Positions 52,242 to 60,567 of a stretch of 64,000 nucleotides of DNA are shown in pieces. The position numbers were made by a program, and so were the translations under genes. Location of the stretch: the NCBI GenBank assembly GCA_045636865.1, contig JAZTYJ010000017.1, positions 1 through 64,000 on the forward strand. The letters run 5' to 3'. Under the pieces are notes generated by a model. It saw only the letters and a list, made by a program, of their open reading frames with translations. It did no database searches and was not told where the DNA came from. The stretch is from SIG480 sp045636865 (GTDB lineage: Bacteria > Bacillota > Clostridia > Oscillospirales > JAAYXM01). The first letter of the stretch is position 1. Each line of letters starts with the position of its first letter.

Positions 52242-53075
52242 ATGAATAATGAATCGCTTAAGAGCTGTGCTGTTATAAACGACTTGTCGGGTTTCGGCAG
52301 ATGTGCTCTTAACGTAACCGTGCCGGTTATGAGCGCGATGGGAATCCGCGTGCTCCCGGTACCGACGGCAGTTCTTTCAAATCATACGGGGTTTTCGGAT
52401 TATTACTTCCGCGACCTGACCGACGGTATGGAGGAGTATCTCGCCGCGTGGGAAAAGCTCGGCCTTTCGTATGACGGAATATATACGGGCTTTCTCGGAA
52501 GCGAAACTCAGGTCGATATAATTTCCGAATTCATAAAGAAAAACAGAAAAGAGAACACGCTTTTGTTTGTAGATCCCGTTATGGGCGACGACGGTGCGAT
52601 TTATCCTACATACACGCATGGGCTCGTAAAACGGATGAAAAATCTCATCCACGAGGCAGATATAATAACCCCGAACCTCACAGAGGCATGCCTTCTTGCC
52701 GATTGCGATTTCGAAGAGATGAAACAGGCAGAAACAGATAAGCTTTTCGCTCTCGCTCTTCACCTCACGCAGTTCGGCGCAGGAAGTGCGGTAATAACGG
52801 GGATATACAGGGAAGACAAGGTCTCAAATGTCGTTTGCGACGGTGTTTCGGGCAAGATGTTTGAAACCTCCTCAAAATGCGTTGCAGGGCAGTTCTGCGG
52901 AACGGGGGATCTTTTCTCATCACTTGTTTTCGGATATGTTATGCAAGGTAAAAATTTAAAAAAAGCGGTAGCGCGTGCGTCAGCGTTCATTTGCCGTGCG
53001 GCAAGATTTTCCGAAAAGGCGGGAGTCTCACCGACCGACGGAATCGCGTTTGAACCGCTTATGTCAAAGATTTAA
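52242..53075 (+). CDS. Pyridoxal/pyridoxamine kinase (PfkB/ribokinase-like)
   Basis: 277 residues. CAVINDLSGFGRCALNVTVPV opens the protein, FVDPVMGDDG near residue 107 and the anion-hole/catalytic Asp motif GQFCGTGDLFSS near residue 217 are those of the PdxK/PdxY/ThiD group; SNHTGF near residue 46 is the PdxY-type substrate loop. It phosphorylates vitamin B6 to PLP precursors. It follows trpB by 26 bases with a ribosome site AAAGGAG; a PLP-making kinase next to a PLP enzyme makes functional sense. Confidence 0.9.
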   Translation: MNNESLKSCAVINDLSGFGRCALNVTVPVMSAMGIRVLPVPTAVLSNHTGFSDYYFRDLTDGMEEYLAAWEKLGLSYDGIYTGFLGSETQVDIISEFIKKNRKENTLLFVDPVMGDDGAIYPTYTHGLVKRMKNLIHEADIITPNLTEACLLADCDFEEMKQAETDKLFALALHLTQFGAGSAVITGIYREDKVSNVVCDGVSGKMFETSSKCVAGQFCGTGDLFSSLVFGYVMQGKNLKKAVARASAFICRAARFSEKAGVSPTDGIAFEPLMSKI

Positions 53076-53088
53076 GGAGGACATAAAG

Positions 53089-53592
53089 ATGAATTCAGCA
53101 AAGACAAAAAAAATAATTATGACAGCTCTTTTTGCCGCGATAATCGCAGTGTGTACGCGCTTTACGGCATTCCCGATTCCGGGAACGAGCGGATACGTTC
53201 ACCTCGGTGATGCATTTGTTTTTCTGTCTGCGGCGTGTCTGCCGGCACCGTATTCGCTTATCGCGTCGGCTCTTGGCGGAATGCTTGCAGATTTTATGTA
53301 CGGCTCACTTATATACGTCATTCCGACTGCAATAGTCAAGGCACTTATGACGCTTTGCTTTTTCGGAAAAAAAGAAAAGAAGCTTTTTGCAAAAAAGAGC
53401 ATCGTTTCGTGCATTTTCGGAATAATAGCTCTTGTAGCGGGATACTACATTGCAGAGGTTATAATATTCGGAAGCTTCATAGCTCCGCTTACGGGCATTA
53501 TCTGGAATGCGGCACAGGGCATCTTCTCCGCAATTTTGTTTGCAGTAGTGGCGGTTGCGCTTGATGCATCCAATATTATGAAAAAAATGTAA
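53089..53592 (+). CDS. ECF transporter S component (possible vitamin B6 uptake)
   Basis: 167 residues from ATG at 53089, 7 bases after AAGGAGG. About five or six hydrophobic segments are visible. TALFAAIIAVCTRFTAFPIP at the N end and GYVHLGDAFVFL near residue 34 are features of the ECF-type S-component fold (DUF1393/PF07155-like). Such proteins bind one vitamin and share the ECF energising module. Linkage to the B6 kinase suggests pyridoxine or pyridoxal, as for PdxU-type proteins; a tryptophan or indole substrate is possible given the T-box. The energising genes are elsewhere. Confidence 0.85.
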   Translation: MNSAKTKKIIMTALFAAIIAVCTRFTAFPIPGTSGYVHLGDAFVFLSAACLPAPYSLIASALGGMLADFMYGSLIYVIPTAIVKALMTLCFFGKKEKKLFAKKSIVSCIFGIIALVAGYYIAEVIIFGSFIAPLTGIIWNAAQGIFSAILFAVVAVALDASNIMKKM

Positions 53593-53597
53593 TAAGT

Positions 53598-53630
53598 AAG
53601 AGTTCTCGGAAAGAGAACTCTTTTAATTTT
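53598..53630 (+). terminator. Terminator of the T-box operon
   Basis: AAGAGTTCTC and GAGAACTCTT pair around GGAAA, followed by a T run. Confidence 0.9.
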
Positions 53631-53717
53631 AAAAAATTTTTTCACGAAAAAAAGGGAAAACGGTTTTTTTGGAGTATATAATTATGTAGAGTATTTTTTG
53701 AAAAGGAAGTGGTGCGT

Positions 53718-54725
53718 ATGAATATAAGAGAAATCGAAGAAAAAAGAGAAGTCAGAGATTTGTCCGAATATGCATGTCTTTCTTCAAAAAGCGGTGGCAG
53801 AGAGCGCGAGGAGACTGAATGTGAGGTCCGCACGTGCTTTATGAGAGACCGCGACAGAATTATCCATTCAAAATCATTCAGACGGTTAAAACACAAAACC
53901 CAAGTGTTCATCTCGCCCGAGGGCGATCACTACAGAACGCGTCTTACTCATACACTTGAGGTTTCGGGCATCGCGAGAACCATTGCGCGCGCACTTTCAC
54001 TCAACGAAGGTCTTTGCGAAGCCATCGCGATGGGGCACGACCTCGGACACACTCCGTTCGGACACAGCGGCGAGCGCGAACTCAAGGCTCTTACCGGCGG
54101 TGCATTTTCGCATAATCTCCAGAGTGTGCGCGTGGTGGAGAAAATTGAGCACGACGGGCGAGGTCTTAACCTTACGCGTGAGGTGCGCGACGGTATCGCC
54201 TGCCACAGCGGTGACAGGGTGGCGAGCACGCTTGAAGGCCGCGTTGTTGCGCTTGCCGACAGAATCGCCTATATAAACCACGACATAGACGATGCCTGCC
54301 GCGCAGGGCTTATGCGTGAGGGCGATATTCCGAAGGAGTATCGCGATGTACTGGGCGAGCGTCCGAGCAAGAGAATAAACACTCTTGTTATAGACACGAT
54401 AAAAGAAAGCTCAGGTTTAAACGAAATCAAAATGTCAGACGAAGTAAACCGCGCTATGCTGGGACTTCGTGAATTTATGTTTGAGCGTGTCTACCGCGCA
54501 GAATTTGCTCTCCTGCAGGAAACGAAAATACGCGATATGATAAGGCGTCTGTTTGAATATTACAGCAAGGATGTGTCTTATCTTCCCGAAGAGTACAGGC
54601 AAATAGCGGAGGAAGACGGAATGACCGTTGCAGTATGCGACTTTATCGCCTGTATGACGGACAGATATGCTCTCAATACATACAATGAGCTGTTCCTGCC
54701 GATTTCGTGGGGACATGTTCAGTAA
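53718..54725 (+). CDS. dgt: Deoxyguanosinetriphosphate triphosphohydrolase-like protein
   Basis: 335 residues from ATG at 53718, 8 bases after AAGGAAG; two GTG codons upstream fall in the ribosome site. The HD metal site is TRLTHTLEVSGIARTIA near residue 78, HDLGHTPFGHSGE near residue 112 and DRIAYINHDIDDA near residue 187. SKSFRRLKHKTQVF near residue 53 is the dGTPase N-terminal signature. The enzyme hydrolyses dNTPs to deoxynucleosides and triphosphate. It precedes dnaG and rpoD as in many clostridia. A TATAAT at 53677-53682 may be its -10, without a good -35. Confidence 0.94.
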   Translation: MNIREIEEKREVRDLSEYACLSSKSGGREREETECEVRTCFMRDRDRIIHSKSFRRLKHKTQVFISPEGDHYRTRLTHTLEVSGIARTIARALSLNEGLCEAIAMGHDLGHTPFGHSGERELKALTGGAFSHNLQSVRVVEKIEHDGRGLNLTREVRDGIACHSGDRVASTLEGRVVALADRIAYINHDIDDACRAGLMREGDIPKEYRDVLGERPSKRINTLVIDTIKESSGLNEIKMSDEVNRAMLGLREFMFERVYRAEFALLQETKIRDMIRRLFEYYSKDVSYLPEEYRQIAEEDGMTVAVCDFIACMTDRYALNTYNELFLPISWGHVQ

Positions 54726-54754
54726 AAAATATAGTGGGAAAGGAAGTGAAAAGG

Positions 54755-56509
54755 ATGGCGTTTCCGAGAGAATTTATGGACGAGCTGCTCTCAAGGACCG
54801 ACATAGTGTCGGTGGTGTCGAGATATGTTAACTTATCGCGACGCGGAACAGGATATCTGGGGCTTTGTCCGTTCCATAACGAGAAAACACCGTCGTTTTC
54901 AGTTTCCTCAGATAAACAGTTCTTCTACTGCTTCGGTTGCGGCACAGGCGGAGATGCAATAACATTTGTTATGAAAATCGAAAACATCGATTTCTCGGAA
55001 GCCGTCGGAAAACTTGCCGACTGGGCAGGACTCAAAATTCCCGAATCAAGCTACGGCGCAGAAGAACGCGGAAAACGAAAACGCCTCAATGAAGCTTTGC
55101 GTTTTGCGGCAAAATACTATCACGAAAGCCTCAAAGGTGACGGCGGCGAGGCGGCGAGAAAATACCTCCTCGACCGAGGTCTTACACCGACTACCATAAC
55201 AAACTTCGGCCTTGGTTTTTCTCCCGACAGGTGGGACGGACTCCTTACCGAGCTTACCGCAAAAGGTTTTTCAAAATCCGAGCTCATAGAAGCAGGGCTT
55301 GAAAGAGCCGGCAAAAACGGACGTATTTATGATTGGTTCAGGTCAAGGGTAATGTTCCCGATAATCGACGTCAGAGGCACGGTAATCGGCTTTGGCGGAA
55401 GAAATATGGGACCTGAAGAACCGAAATATTTAAATTCGCCGGAGTCGTCGGTCTTCAACAAGCGAAGAAACTTATACGCGATGAATTTTGCGCGGCAAAG
55501 CAAGGCTGACTATTTCATCCTCTGCGAAGGGTATATGGACGTTATTGCCCTGCATCAGGCAGGATACAATTCTGCGGTTGCGTCTCTCGGCACAGCTCTC
55601 GGAGAAGAGCAGGCGCATCTTATGTCGAAATACAAAGGCAAGGTAATAATTTCATACGACTCCGACAAGGCAGGCCGCGCCGCAACAGAACGGGCGATTG
55701 ATATTCTCACAAAGGCAAACCTTGAGGTGCGTGTGCTTTCGATGACGGGTGCAAAGGATCCGGATGAGTATATCAAAAAGTTCGGAAAGGAAAGCTTCGG
55801 AAAGCTGATTGAAAATGCATTGCCTGCATCGGAATACCGCCTTGAGATGACAAAGCAGACATACGATCTGGCTGACGATGATCAACGTGTTTTGTATATA
55901 AAGGAAGCGGTCGCATATCTTGCGAAGATGTCAAATGCATTTGAACGCGAAATATATGCAGGGCGTATCTCAAGAGAAACGGGAGTTACAGCCGATGCCA
56001 TCTTAAAAGAAGCGGAGCGAGAGAGAAAAAAGCTCATAAGCCGACAGAAGAAGGACGAAGAGAGGCGTGTGCTTGATCCTGTCAGCTCGATTATGCCGAA
56101 GGACAAGTCCGCAAGATACAGAAATCCGCGCTCGGCAGTGGCAGAAGAGAGCTTGCTTTCTCTCTGCGCGGCAGATATTGCGGCATGTCGCGAGGCGATG
56201 GAAAAAATTTCGGGAAAGATGTTCTCTTCCGAGCTTCTGGGAAGAGCCTTTGACAAGCTGTGCCGCCACATCCGTGAAACGGGTGAGGAGGCACCTATCC
56301 GAACGATGTGCGAGGGTATGAGCGAGGATGAGGCATCCCATATTGCGGCAGTATTTGCGAGAAGGCAGAATGCAGACAGGAAAGCGTTGGGAGATTATCT
56401 CGACACAATAAAGCAAGAATATATGAAGGGGCAGGGAGAGTGCGACGATGCAGCACTTCTTGCCGCCACAGAATTTTACAGAAAGAAGAAGGGGAAACAA
56501 GATGGATAA
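54755..56509 (+). CDS. dnaG: DNA primase
   Basis: 584 residues from ATG at 54755, with AAGGAAG and AAAAGG upstream. The CHC2 zinc domain has CPFHNEKTPSF near residue 39 and FYCFGCGTGGDA near residue 59. The Toprim core has FILCEGYMDVIALHQAG near residue 254 and YDSDKAGRAAT near residue 297. The C-terminal helicase-binding part covers about 450-584. It synthesises RNA primers at the fork. It overlaps the sigma factor start by 8 bases. Confidence 0.97.
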   Translation: MAFPREFMDELLSRTDIVSVVSRYVNLSRRGTGYLGLCPFHNEKTPSFSVSSDKQFFYCFGCGTGGDAITFVMKIENIDFSEAVGKLADWAGLKIPESSYGAEERGKRKRLNEALRFAAKYYHESLKGDGGEAARKYLLDRGLTPTTITNFGLGFSPDRWDGLLTELTAKGFSKSELIEAGLERAGKNGRIYDWFRSRVMFPIIDVRGTVIGFGGRNMGPEEPKYLNSPESSVFNKRRNLYAMNFARQSKADYFILCEGYMDVIALHQAGYNSAVASLGTALGEEQAHLMSKYKGKVIISYDSDKAGRAATERAIDILTKANLEVRVLSMTGAKDPDEYIKKFGKESFGKLIENALPASEYRLEMTKQTYDLADDDQRVLYIKEAVAYLAKMSNAFEREIYAGRISRETGVTADAILKEAERERKKLISRQKKDEERRVLDPVSSIMPKDKSARYRNPRSAVAEESLLSLCAADIAACREAMEKISGKMFSSELLGRAFDKLCRHIRETGEEAPIRTMCEGMSEDEASHIAAVFARRQNADRKALGDYLDTIKQEYMKGQGECDDAALLAATEFYRKKKGKQDG

Positions 56510-57656
56510 CGAAAAGACAGAAAGAAACATCACCGTTGAGGAGAAAAAACAGATAATCCGTGAACTCATTGAAACCGGAAAGAAGAAGGGCAAGCTTTCA
56601 CAGAAGGAGCTCTCGGCGGTTGCAGAAGAGCTTGAGATGAATTCGGACGAAATAGAAAAACTCTATGATGCGCTCGAAAACCACGGAATAGAGCTTCCTC
56701 TTGAAGAATTCATCGCAGACATTCCGACAGAAGATGAGTTCCTTGAGGACGCTCCGGAGGATCTTGGCGATATTGAGGAAATTCCCGAGGAAGAACTTGC
56801 AGATTCGGCATCGCTTCTTGAGGGTCTTTCGATTGATGACCACGTAAGAATTTACCTCAAGGAAATCGGTAAAGTTGATCTTCTTTCACCCGAGGAGGAG
56901 ATAGAGCTTGCTGACCGTATGGCGCAGGGCGACAAAGAGGCAAAAGAGCGACTTTCGGCAGCAAACCTCCGTCTTGTTGTTTCCATCGCAAAGCGTTATG
57001 TCGGACGCGGTATGCTCTTCCTTGACCTCATTCAGGAGGGTAATCTCGGCCTTTTAAAGGCTGTTGAAAAGTTTGACCACACTAAGGGATATAAGTTTTC
57101 AACCTATGCAACCTGGTGGATCCGTCAGGCAATCACCCGCGCAATCGCCGATCAGGCAAGAACTATCCGAATTCCTGTTCATATGGTAGAAACGATAAAC
57201 AAGGTAATCCGCGTGTCGCGTCAGCTTCTTCAGGAGCTTGGTCACGATCCCTCTCCGGAGGAAATTGCAGAGGAAATGCAGCTTCCGGTTGCCAAAGTCC
57301 GTGAGATATTGAAGATAGCACAGGAGCCGGTATCTCTTGAGACACCTATCGGTGAAGAGGAAGACTCGCACCTTGGCGACTTTATTCCCGCAGAGAATGC
57401 ACAGGAGCCGGCAGAGGCTGCAACAGTTACCCTCCTGCGTGAAAAGCTCGTTGAGGTGCTTGGAACACTTTCGCCGCGCGAAGAAAAGGTTCTGCGCCTT
57501 CGTTTCGGCATTGAGGACGGAAGAACACGCACTCTCGAAGAGGTCGGCAAGGAGTTCAACGTTACCCGTGAACGAATCAGACAGATTGAGGCAAAGGCAT
57601 TGCGCAAGCTCCGTCATCCGAGCCGTGCAAAGCTGCTTAAAGACTTTTTTAACTAA
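56502..57656 (+). CDS. rpoD: Primary sigma factor RpoD/SigA
   Basis: 384 residues from ATG at 56502, inside the end of dnaG, with GGGGAAAC upstream. A short region 1.1 rich in acidic residues (1-110) precedes DDHVRIYLKEIGKVDLL near residue 117. Region 2 has RLVVSIAKRYVGRGMLFLDLIQEGN (read in parts) near residue 160 and YKFSTYATWWIRQAI near residue 195. Region 4.2 ends the protein with EEVGKEFNVTRERIRQIEAKAL. The length without a large region 1 insert is typical of Firmicutes. The promoters seen across this window fit its consensus. Confidence 0.98.
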   Translation: MDNEKTERNITVEEKKQIIRELIETGKKKGKLSQKELSAVAEELEMNSDEIEKLYDALENHGIELPLEEFIADIPTEDEFLEDAPEDLGDIEEIPEEELADSASLLEGLSIDDHVRIYLKEIGKVDLLSPEEEIELADRMAQGDKEAKERLSAANLRLVVSIAKRYVGRGMLFLDLIQEGNLGLLKAVEKFDHTKGYKFSTYATWWIRQAITRAIADQARTIRIPVHMVETINKVIRVSRQLLQELGHDPSPEEIAEEMQLPVAKVREILKIAQEPVSLETPIGEEEDSHLGDFIPAENAQEPAEAATVTLLREKLVEVLGTLSPREEKVLRLRFGIEDGRTRTLEEVGKEFNVTRERIRQIEAKALRKLRHPSRAKLLKDFFN

Positions 57657-57673
57657 AGAGGTGCGCGAAAACG

Positions 57674-58462
57674 TTGAAGATTATAGATTCACACGCACAT
57701 ATTTTTCCGCAGAAGATATCGAAAAAGGCAAGTGGCGCAATAGGAGAGTTTTACAATATCAGCATGCATCATAACGGAATGGCGCATATCCTTGAAAAAC
57801 TCTCGAAAGAAGCGGGGATATCAAAAACGTTGGTGTGCTCAACCGCAACAACTCCGCATCAGGTTGAGGTAATAAACGACTTTATCTATGAAAAATGCAA
57901 GCAGTATCCGTCTTTTATCGGAATTGCAACCCTGCACCAGGATATGGAATGCCCGGAAAAGGAAATCGAGAGGGTGGAAAAACTCGGTCTTTCGGGCATA
58001 AAGCTTCATCCGGATTTTCAGAAGCTAAATATTGATGACGAAAAAATGTTTCCTACATACGCACTTCTTGAGAAGAAGAAACTGCCGGTTCTCTTTCATA
58101 CGGGGGACGACAGATACGATTTCTCATCACCCGAGCGACTCATAAAGGTTATGGAAAGGTTTCCGGATCTTATCTGCATAGCTGCTCATTTCGGCGGATA
58201 TGCAAGCTGGGATAAGGCAGAGAAGTATCCGAAGAGCAAAAACCTGTATTTTGATACATCGAGCTCACTTGATGTGATCGAGAAATCGCAGGCGCTCTCT
58301 CTCATCGAAAAATTCGGTGTGAGCCAGTTTATGTTCGGAACGGATTTTCCGATGTGGACTCCGAAGGAGGAGATAGAAAAGGTTCTCTCCCTCGGATTGT
58401 CGGAGAAGGATTACGAGCAGATTTTTTCAAAGAACTTTGAAAGACTTTTCGGTATTAAATAA
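57674..58462 (+). CDS. Amidohydrolase-family (PF04909-type) metal hydrolase
   Basis: 262 residues from TTG at 57674; GAGGTG lies about 11 bases upstream and no ATG fits the conserved N end. Metal-site motifs: DSHAHIFP near residue 5, GIKLHPDF near residue 110, IAAHFGGYASW near residue 167 and FGTDFPMW near residue 220. Family members are decarboxylases or hydrolases of aromatic or cyclic acids; the real substrate is unknown. It follows rpoD closely and may share its transcript. Confidence 0.85.
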   Translation: MKIIDSHAHIFPQKISKKASGAIGEFYNISMHHNGMAHILEKLSKEAGISKTLVCSTATTPHQVEVINDFIYEKCKQYPSFIGIATLHQDMECPEKEIERVEKLGLSGIKLHPDFQKLNIDDEKMFPTYALLEKKKLPVLFHTGDDRYDFSSPERLIKVMERFPDLICIAAHFGGYASWDKAEKYPKSKNLYFDTSSSLDVIEKSQALSLIEKFGVSQFMFGTDFPMWTPKEEIEKVLSLGLSEKDYEQIFSKNFERLFGIK

Positions 58463-58476
58463 TCAGGCGGTAGAAT

Positions 58477-59238
58477 ATGTATTTTGACACACATGCACAC
58501 CTCGACGACCGGGCATTTGATGAAGACCGCGACGAGCTCATAGCATCCTTTTGCGATGCGGGAGTTACGAGGATTTTAAATGCGGCGGCAAATCTTGAGT
58601 CGTCATATGAGACGGTGAAGCTTTGCAAAAAGTATGATTTTATATACGGTGCCGTGGGAGTTCATCCCGATTCGGCAGATAAGTTCGGTGAGGATACCCT
58701 GCAGGAAATAGAAAGGCTTCTTTCCGAAAAAAACATCTGCGCGGTCGGTGAGACAGGGCTTGACTATTATTACGATGATATATCGCCCGAGCTTCAGAAA
58801 AAGGCATTCAAGGCGCAGGCGGCGCTTGCTTATGAAAGGAAGCTTCCGCTTATTGTTCACGACCGTGAGGCCCACCGCGACTGTCTTGAGATTTTAAAGA
58901 AGTTTCCGGGTATTTCGGCGGTTTACCATTGCTTTTCGGGAAGCCGCGAATATGCATCAGAGCTTTCAAAACTCGGGTTTTATATGTCGTTTGGCGGTGC
59001 AGTAACCTTTAAAAACGCGCGTATGGCTCCCGAGGTTTTAAGGAACATTCCGAAGGAGCGTGTAATGCTTGAAACGGACTGTCCGTATATGGCACCTGTG
59101 CCGCATCGCGGAAAGAGAAATCATCCGGGGTATATACCGCACATCGCAGAGAAAATTGCGGAGTTATGGGAAATGACACCGGAGGAAGTCGGCAAGATAA
59201 CAACAGAAAACGCAATAAGATTTTTCGGCATAGAATAG
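58477..59238 (+). CDS. tatD: TatD-family metal-dependent DNase
   Basis: 253 residues. FDTHAHLDDRAF near residue 3, GETGLDYYYD near residue 89, LPLIVHDREAH near residue 123, YHCFSGS near residue 150 and LETDCPYMAP near residue 199 give the full set of TatD metal ligands. The family comprises 3'-5' exonucleases involved in DNA repair and RNA processing. It lies 14 bases after the amidohydrolase gene. Confidence 0.95.
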   Translation: MYFDTHAHLDDRAFDEDRDELIASFCDAGVTRILNAAANLESSYETVKLCKKYDFIYGAVGVHPDSADKFGEDTLQEIERLLSEKNICAVGETGLDYYYDDISPELQKKAFKAQAALAYERKLPLIVHDREAHRDCLEILKKFPGISAVYHCFSGSREYASELSKLGFYMSFGGAVTFKNARMAPEVLRNIPKERVMLETDCPYMAPVPHRGKRNHPGYIPHIAEKIAELWEMTPEEVGKITTENAIRFFGIE

Positions 59239-59247
59239 GGGATATAT

Positions 59248-59823
59248 ATGAGTAAGAAAAAATTCAGATTCCGCATCGGAATGCGGAACATAAAAACAGC
59301 AATCGCGGCAACGCTTTGTGCATTCGTATATTTGTTTATTGACCGCAATCCGACGTTTGCGTGTATCGGTGCAATTTTCGGCACGGGAAGTGATATGGCG
59401 GATTCATGGCTCAATGGCGGCAATCGTCTTTTCGGAACGATTATCGGCGGCTTTATAGGAATGATTCTTTTCAGAATATACCTGTTTTTAGAGCCGACAG
59501 GCGATGTCGGACTTCTCATGATGCCATTTCTTTTCGTCGGTGTTGTGTTTCTTATAATCGCATGTCAGTTTTTCCGCTGGCCGGGCGGAATTCAGCCGGG
59601 AGGCGTTGTGCTCAGCATCATCCTCTTTACGCAGAACGATTCAGCCGCATATATTCCGTACTCGCTCAACCGTATGCTTGATACGGCAATAGGTGTCATC
59701 GTTGCGCTTTTAATAAACCATTTTCTCCCGAGAGAAAGGCTTGTAAAGATTATGGAAGTTCTCCATCTTCGCAAAAAGCCGGAAAAGCGCACAGAAGATG
59801 TTTCGGAAACAGTAAGCGAATAA
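59248..59823 (+). CDS. Aromatic-acid exporter-like (FUSC/ArAE_1) membrane protein
   Basis: 191 residues. RIGMRNIKTAIAATLCAFVYLFIDRNP near the N end, read in parts, then IGAIFGTGSDMADSW, is the PF06081/ArAE_1 signature. Five or so hydrophobic segments run to about residue 150, and a charged cytosolic tail ends the protein. It is a half-size member of a family that exports aromatic acids or acts in the cell envelope. Its substrate is unknown. Confidence 0.85.
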   Translation: MSKKKFRFRIGMRNIKTAIAATLCAFVYLFIDRNPTFACIGAIFGTGSDMADSWLNGGNRLFGTIIGGFIGMILFRIYLFLEPTGDVGLLMMPFLFVGVVFLIIACQFFRWPGGIQPGGVVLSIILFTQNDSAAYIPYSLNRMLDTAIGVIVALLINHFLPRERLVKIMEVLHLRKKPEKRTEDVSETVSE

Positions 59824-59825
59824 AG

Positions 59826-59860
59826 AAAAAAGCCTTTCGGAAATTCCGAAAGGCTTTTGA
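59826..59860. terminator. Bidirectional terminator between the converging genes
   Basis: AAAAGCCTTTCGGAA and TTCCGAAAGGCTTTT are perfect complements around one base, with A and T runs on both sides, so it serves both the + strand membrane gene and the - strand lipoprotein gene. Confidence 0.9.
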
Positions 59861-59865
59861 AATAT

Positions 59866-60366
59866 CTAAACCATAAGTCCGCGTGCAACGGTATCAAAAT
59901 CACGGGAGACACCTGCGCGTGTGCCGGGGAGAATTGTGCAAGTTGCGGTATATGTGTTGTCGCTTGCATCATATGTTATCACCGTAACCGTGCTTTCGTT
60001 GCAGGAAAATTTTGCGACAAGGCAAGGAATGCCGCTTATGCTGATTTTATCAAACTCAAGAAGCGCGATATCGTCGTAGCCCTTGCTTTTGATACGTGAG
60101 ATAAAGTCGTCCTCGGACATATCGGAAATACCGTCAACCTTTTCTTCGCGCATAATCGTTACGTTGGAGCCGGTTTCGTCATCCATAATAACAAAGTCGA
60201 TCTGCGAACCGAGAGAGGACACGTTATACTTTTCGGGATATTTTACCGTATACCCGTTGTCAGAAGAGTATGTTGCATATTCCGCATCATCAGAAACGCC
60301 GTTATCAGAACATCCTGCAATAAAAAGCAGAAAGACAGAAAGCAAAATGCAAATAAGTTTTTTCAT
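59866..60366 (-). CDS. Small lipoprotein, PsbP-like fold suspected
   Basis: 166 residues from ATG at 60366, after CGGAGG. The lipoprotein signal MKKLICILLSVFLLFIAGC ends at a lipobox cysteine, residue 19. The mature part starts with an acidic linker, then DNGYTVKYPEKYNVSS near residue 36 and alternating strands that resemble PsbP/DUF1795-like folds. The function is unknown; it is anchored outside the membrane. It has its own promoter. Confidence 0.85.
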   Translation of the reverse strand: MKKLICILLSVFLLFIAGCSDNGVSDDAEYATYSSDNGYTVKYPEKYNVSSLGSQIDFVIMDDETGSNVTIMREEKVDGISDMSEDDFISRIKSKGYDDIALLEFDKISISGIPCLVAKFSCNESTVTVITYDASDNTYTATCTILPGTRAGVSRDFDTVARGLMV

Positions 60367-60396
60367 AATATTTTCCTCCGAAACAAAGATAGAACT

Positions 60397-60425
60397 ATTT
60401 TAACAGAAAAAAGGATATAAAACAA
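60397..60425 (-). promoter_or_regulatory. Promoter of the lipoprotein gene
   Basis: Minus-strand TTGTTT (60425-60420), 17-base spacer and TAAAAT (60402-60397), 31 bases before the ATG. Confidence 0.6.
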
Positions 60426-60501
60426 CAGAGAATATGAAAAAATATTGTAAACTTATATTTTGAAATGAGCTGCGCACATACTATTGTTAACAGAAAGTTC
60501 A

Positions 60502-60530
60502 TTGATTTCATATATTTGCGATGATAAAAT
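60502..60530 (+). promoter_or_regulatory. Promoter of the ABC exporter operon
   Basis: TTGATT at 60502-60507, 17-base spacer and TAAAAT at 60525-60530, 38 bases before the ATG at 60568. Confidence 0.6.
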
Positions 60531-60567
60531 ATAATTATATGGAAAAATAGGAAGAGGAGATATCGGG

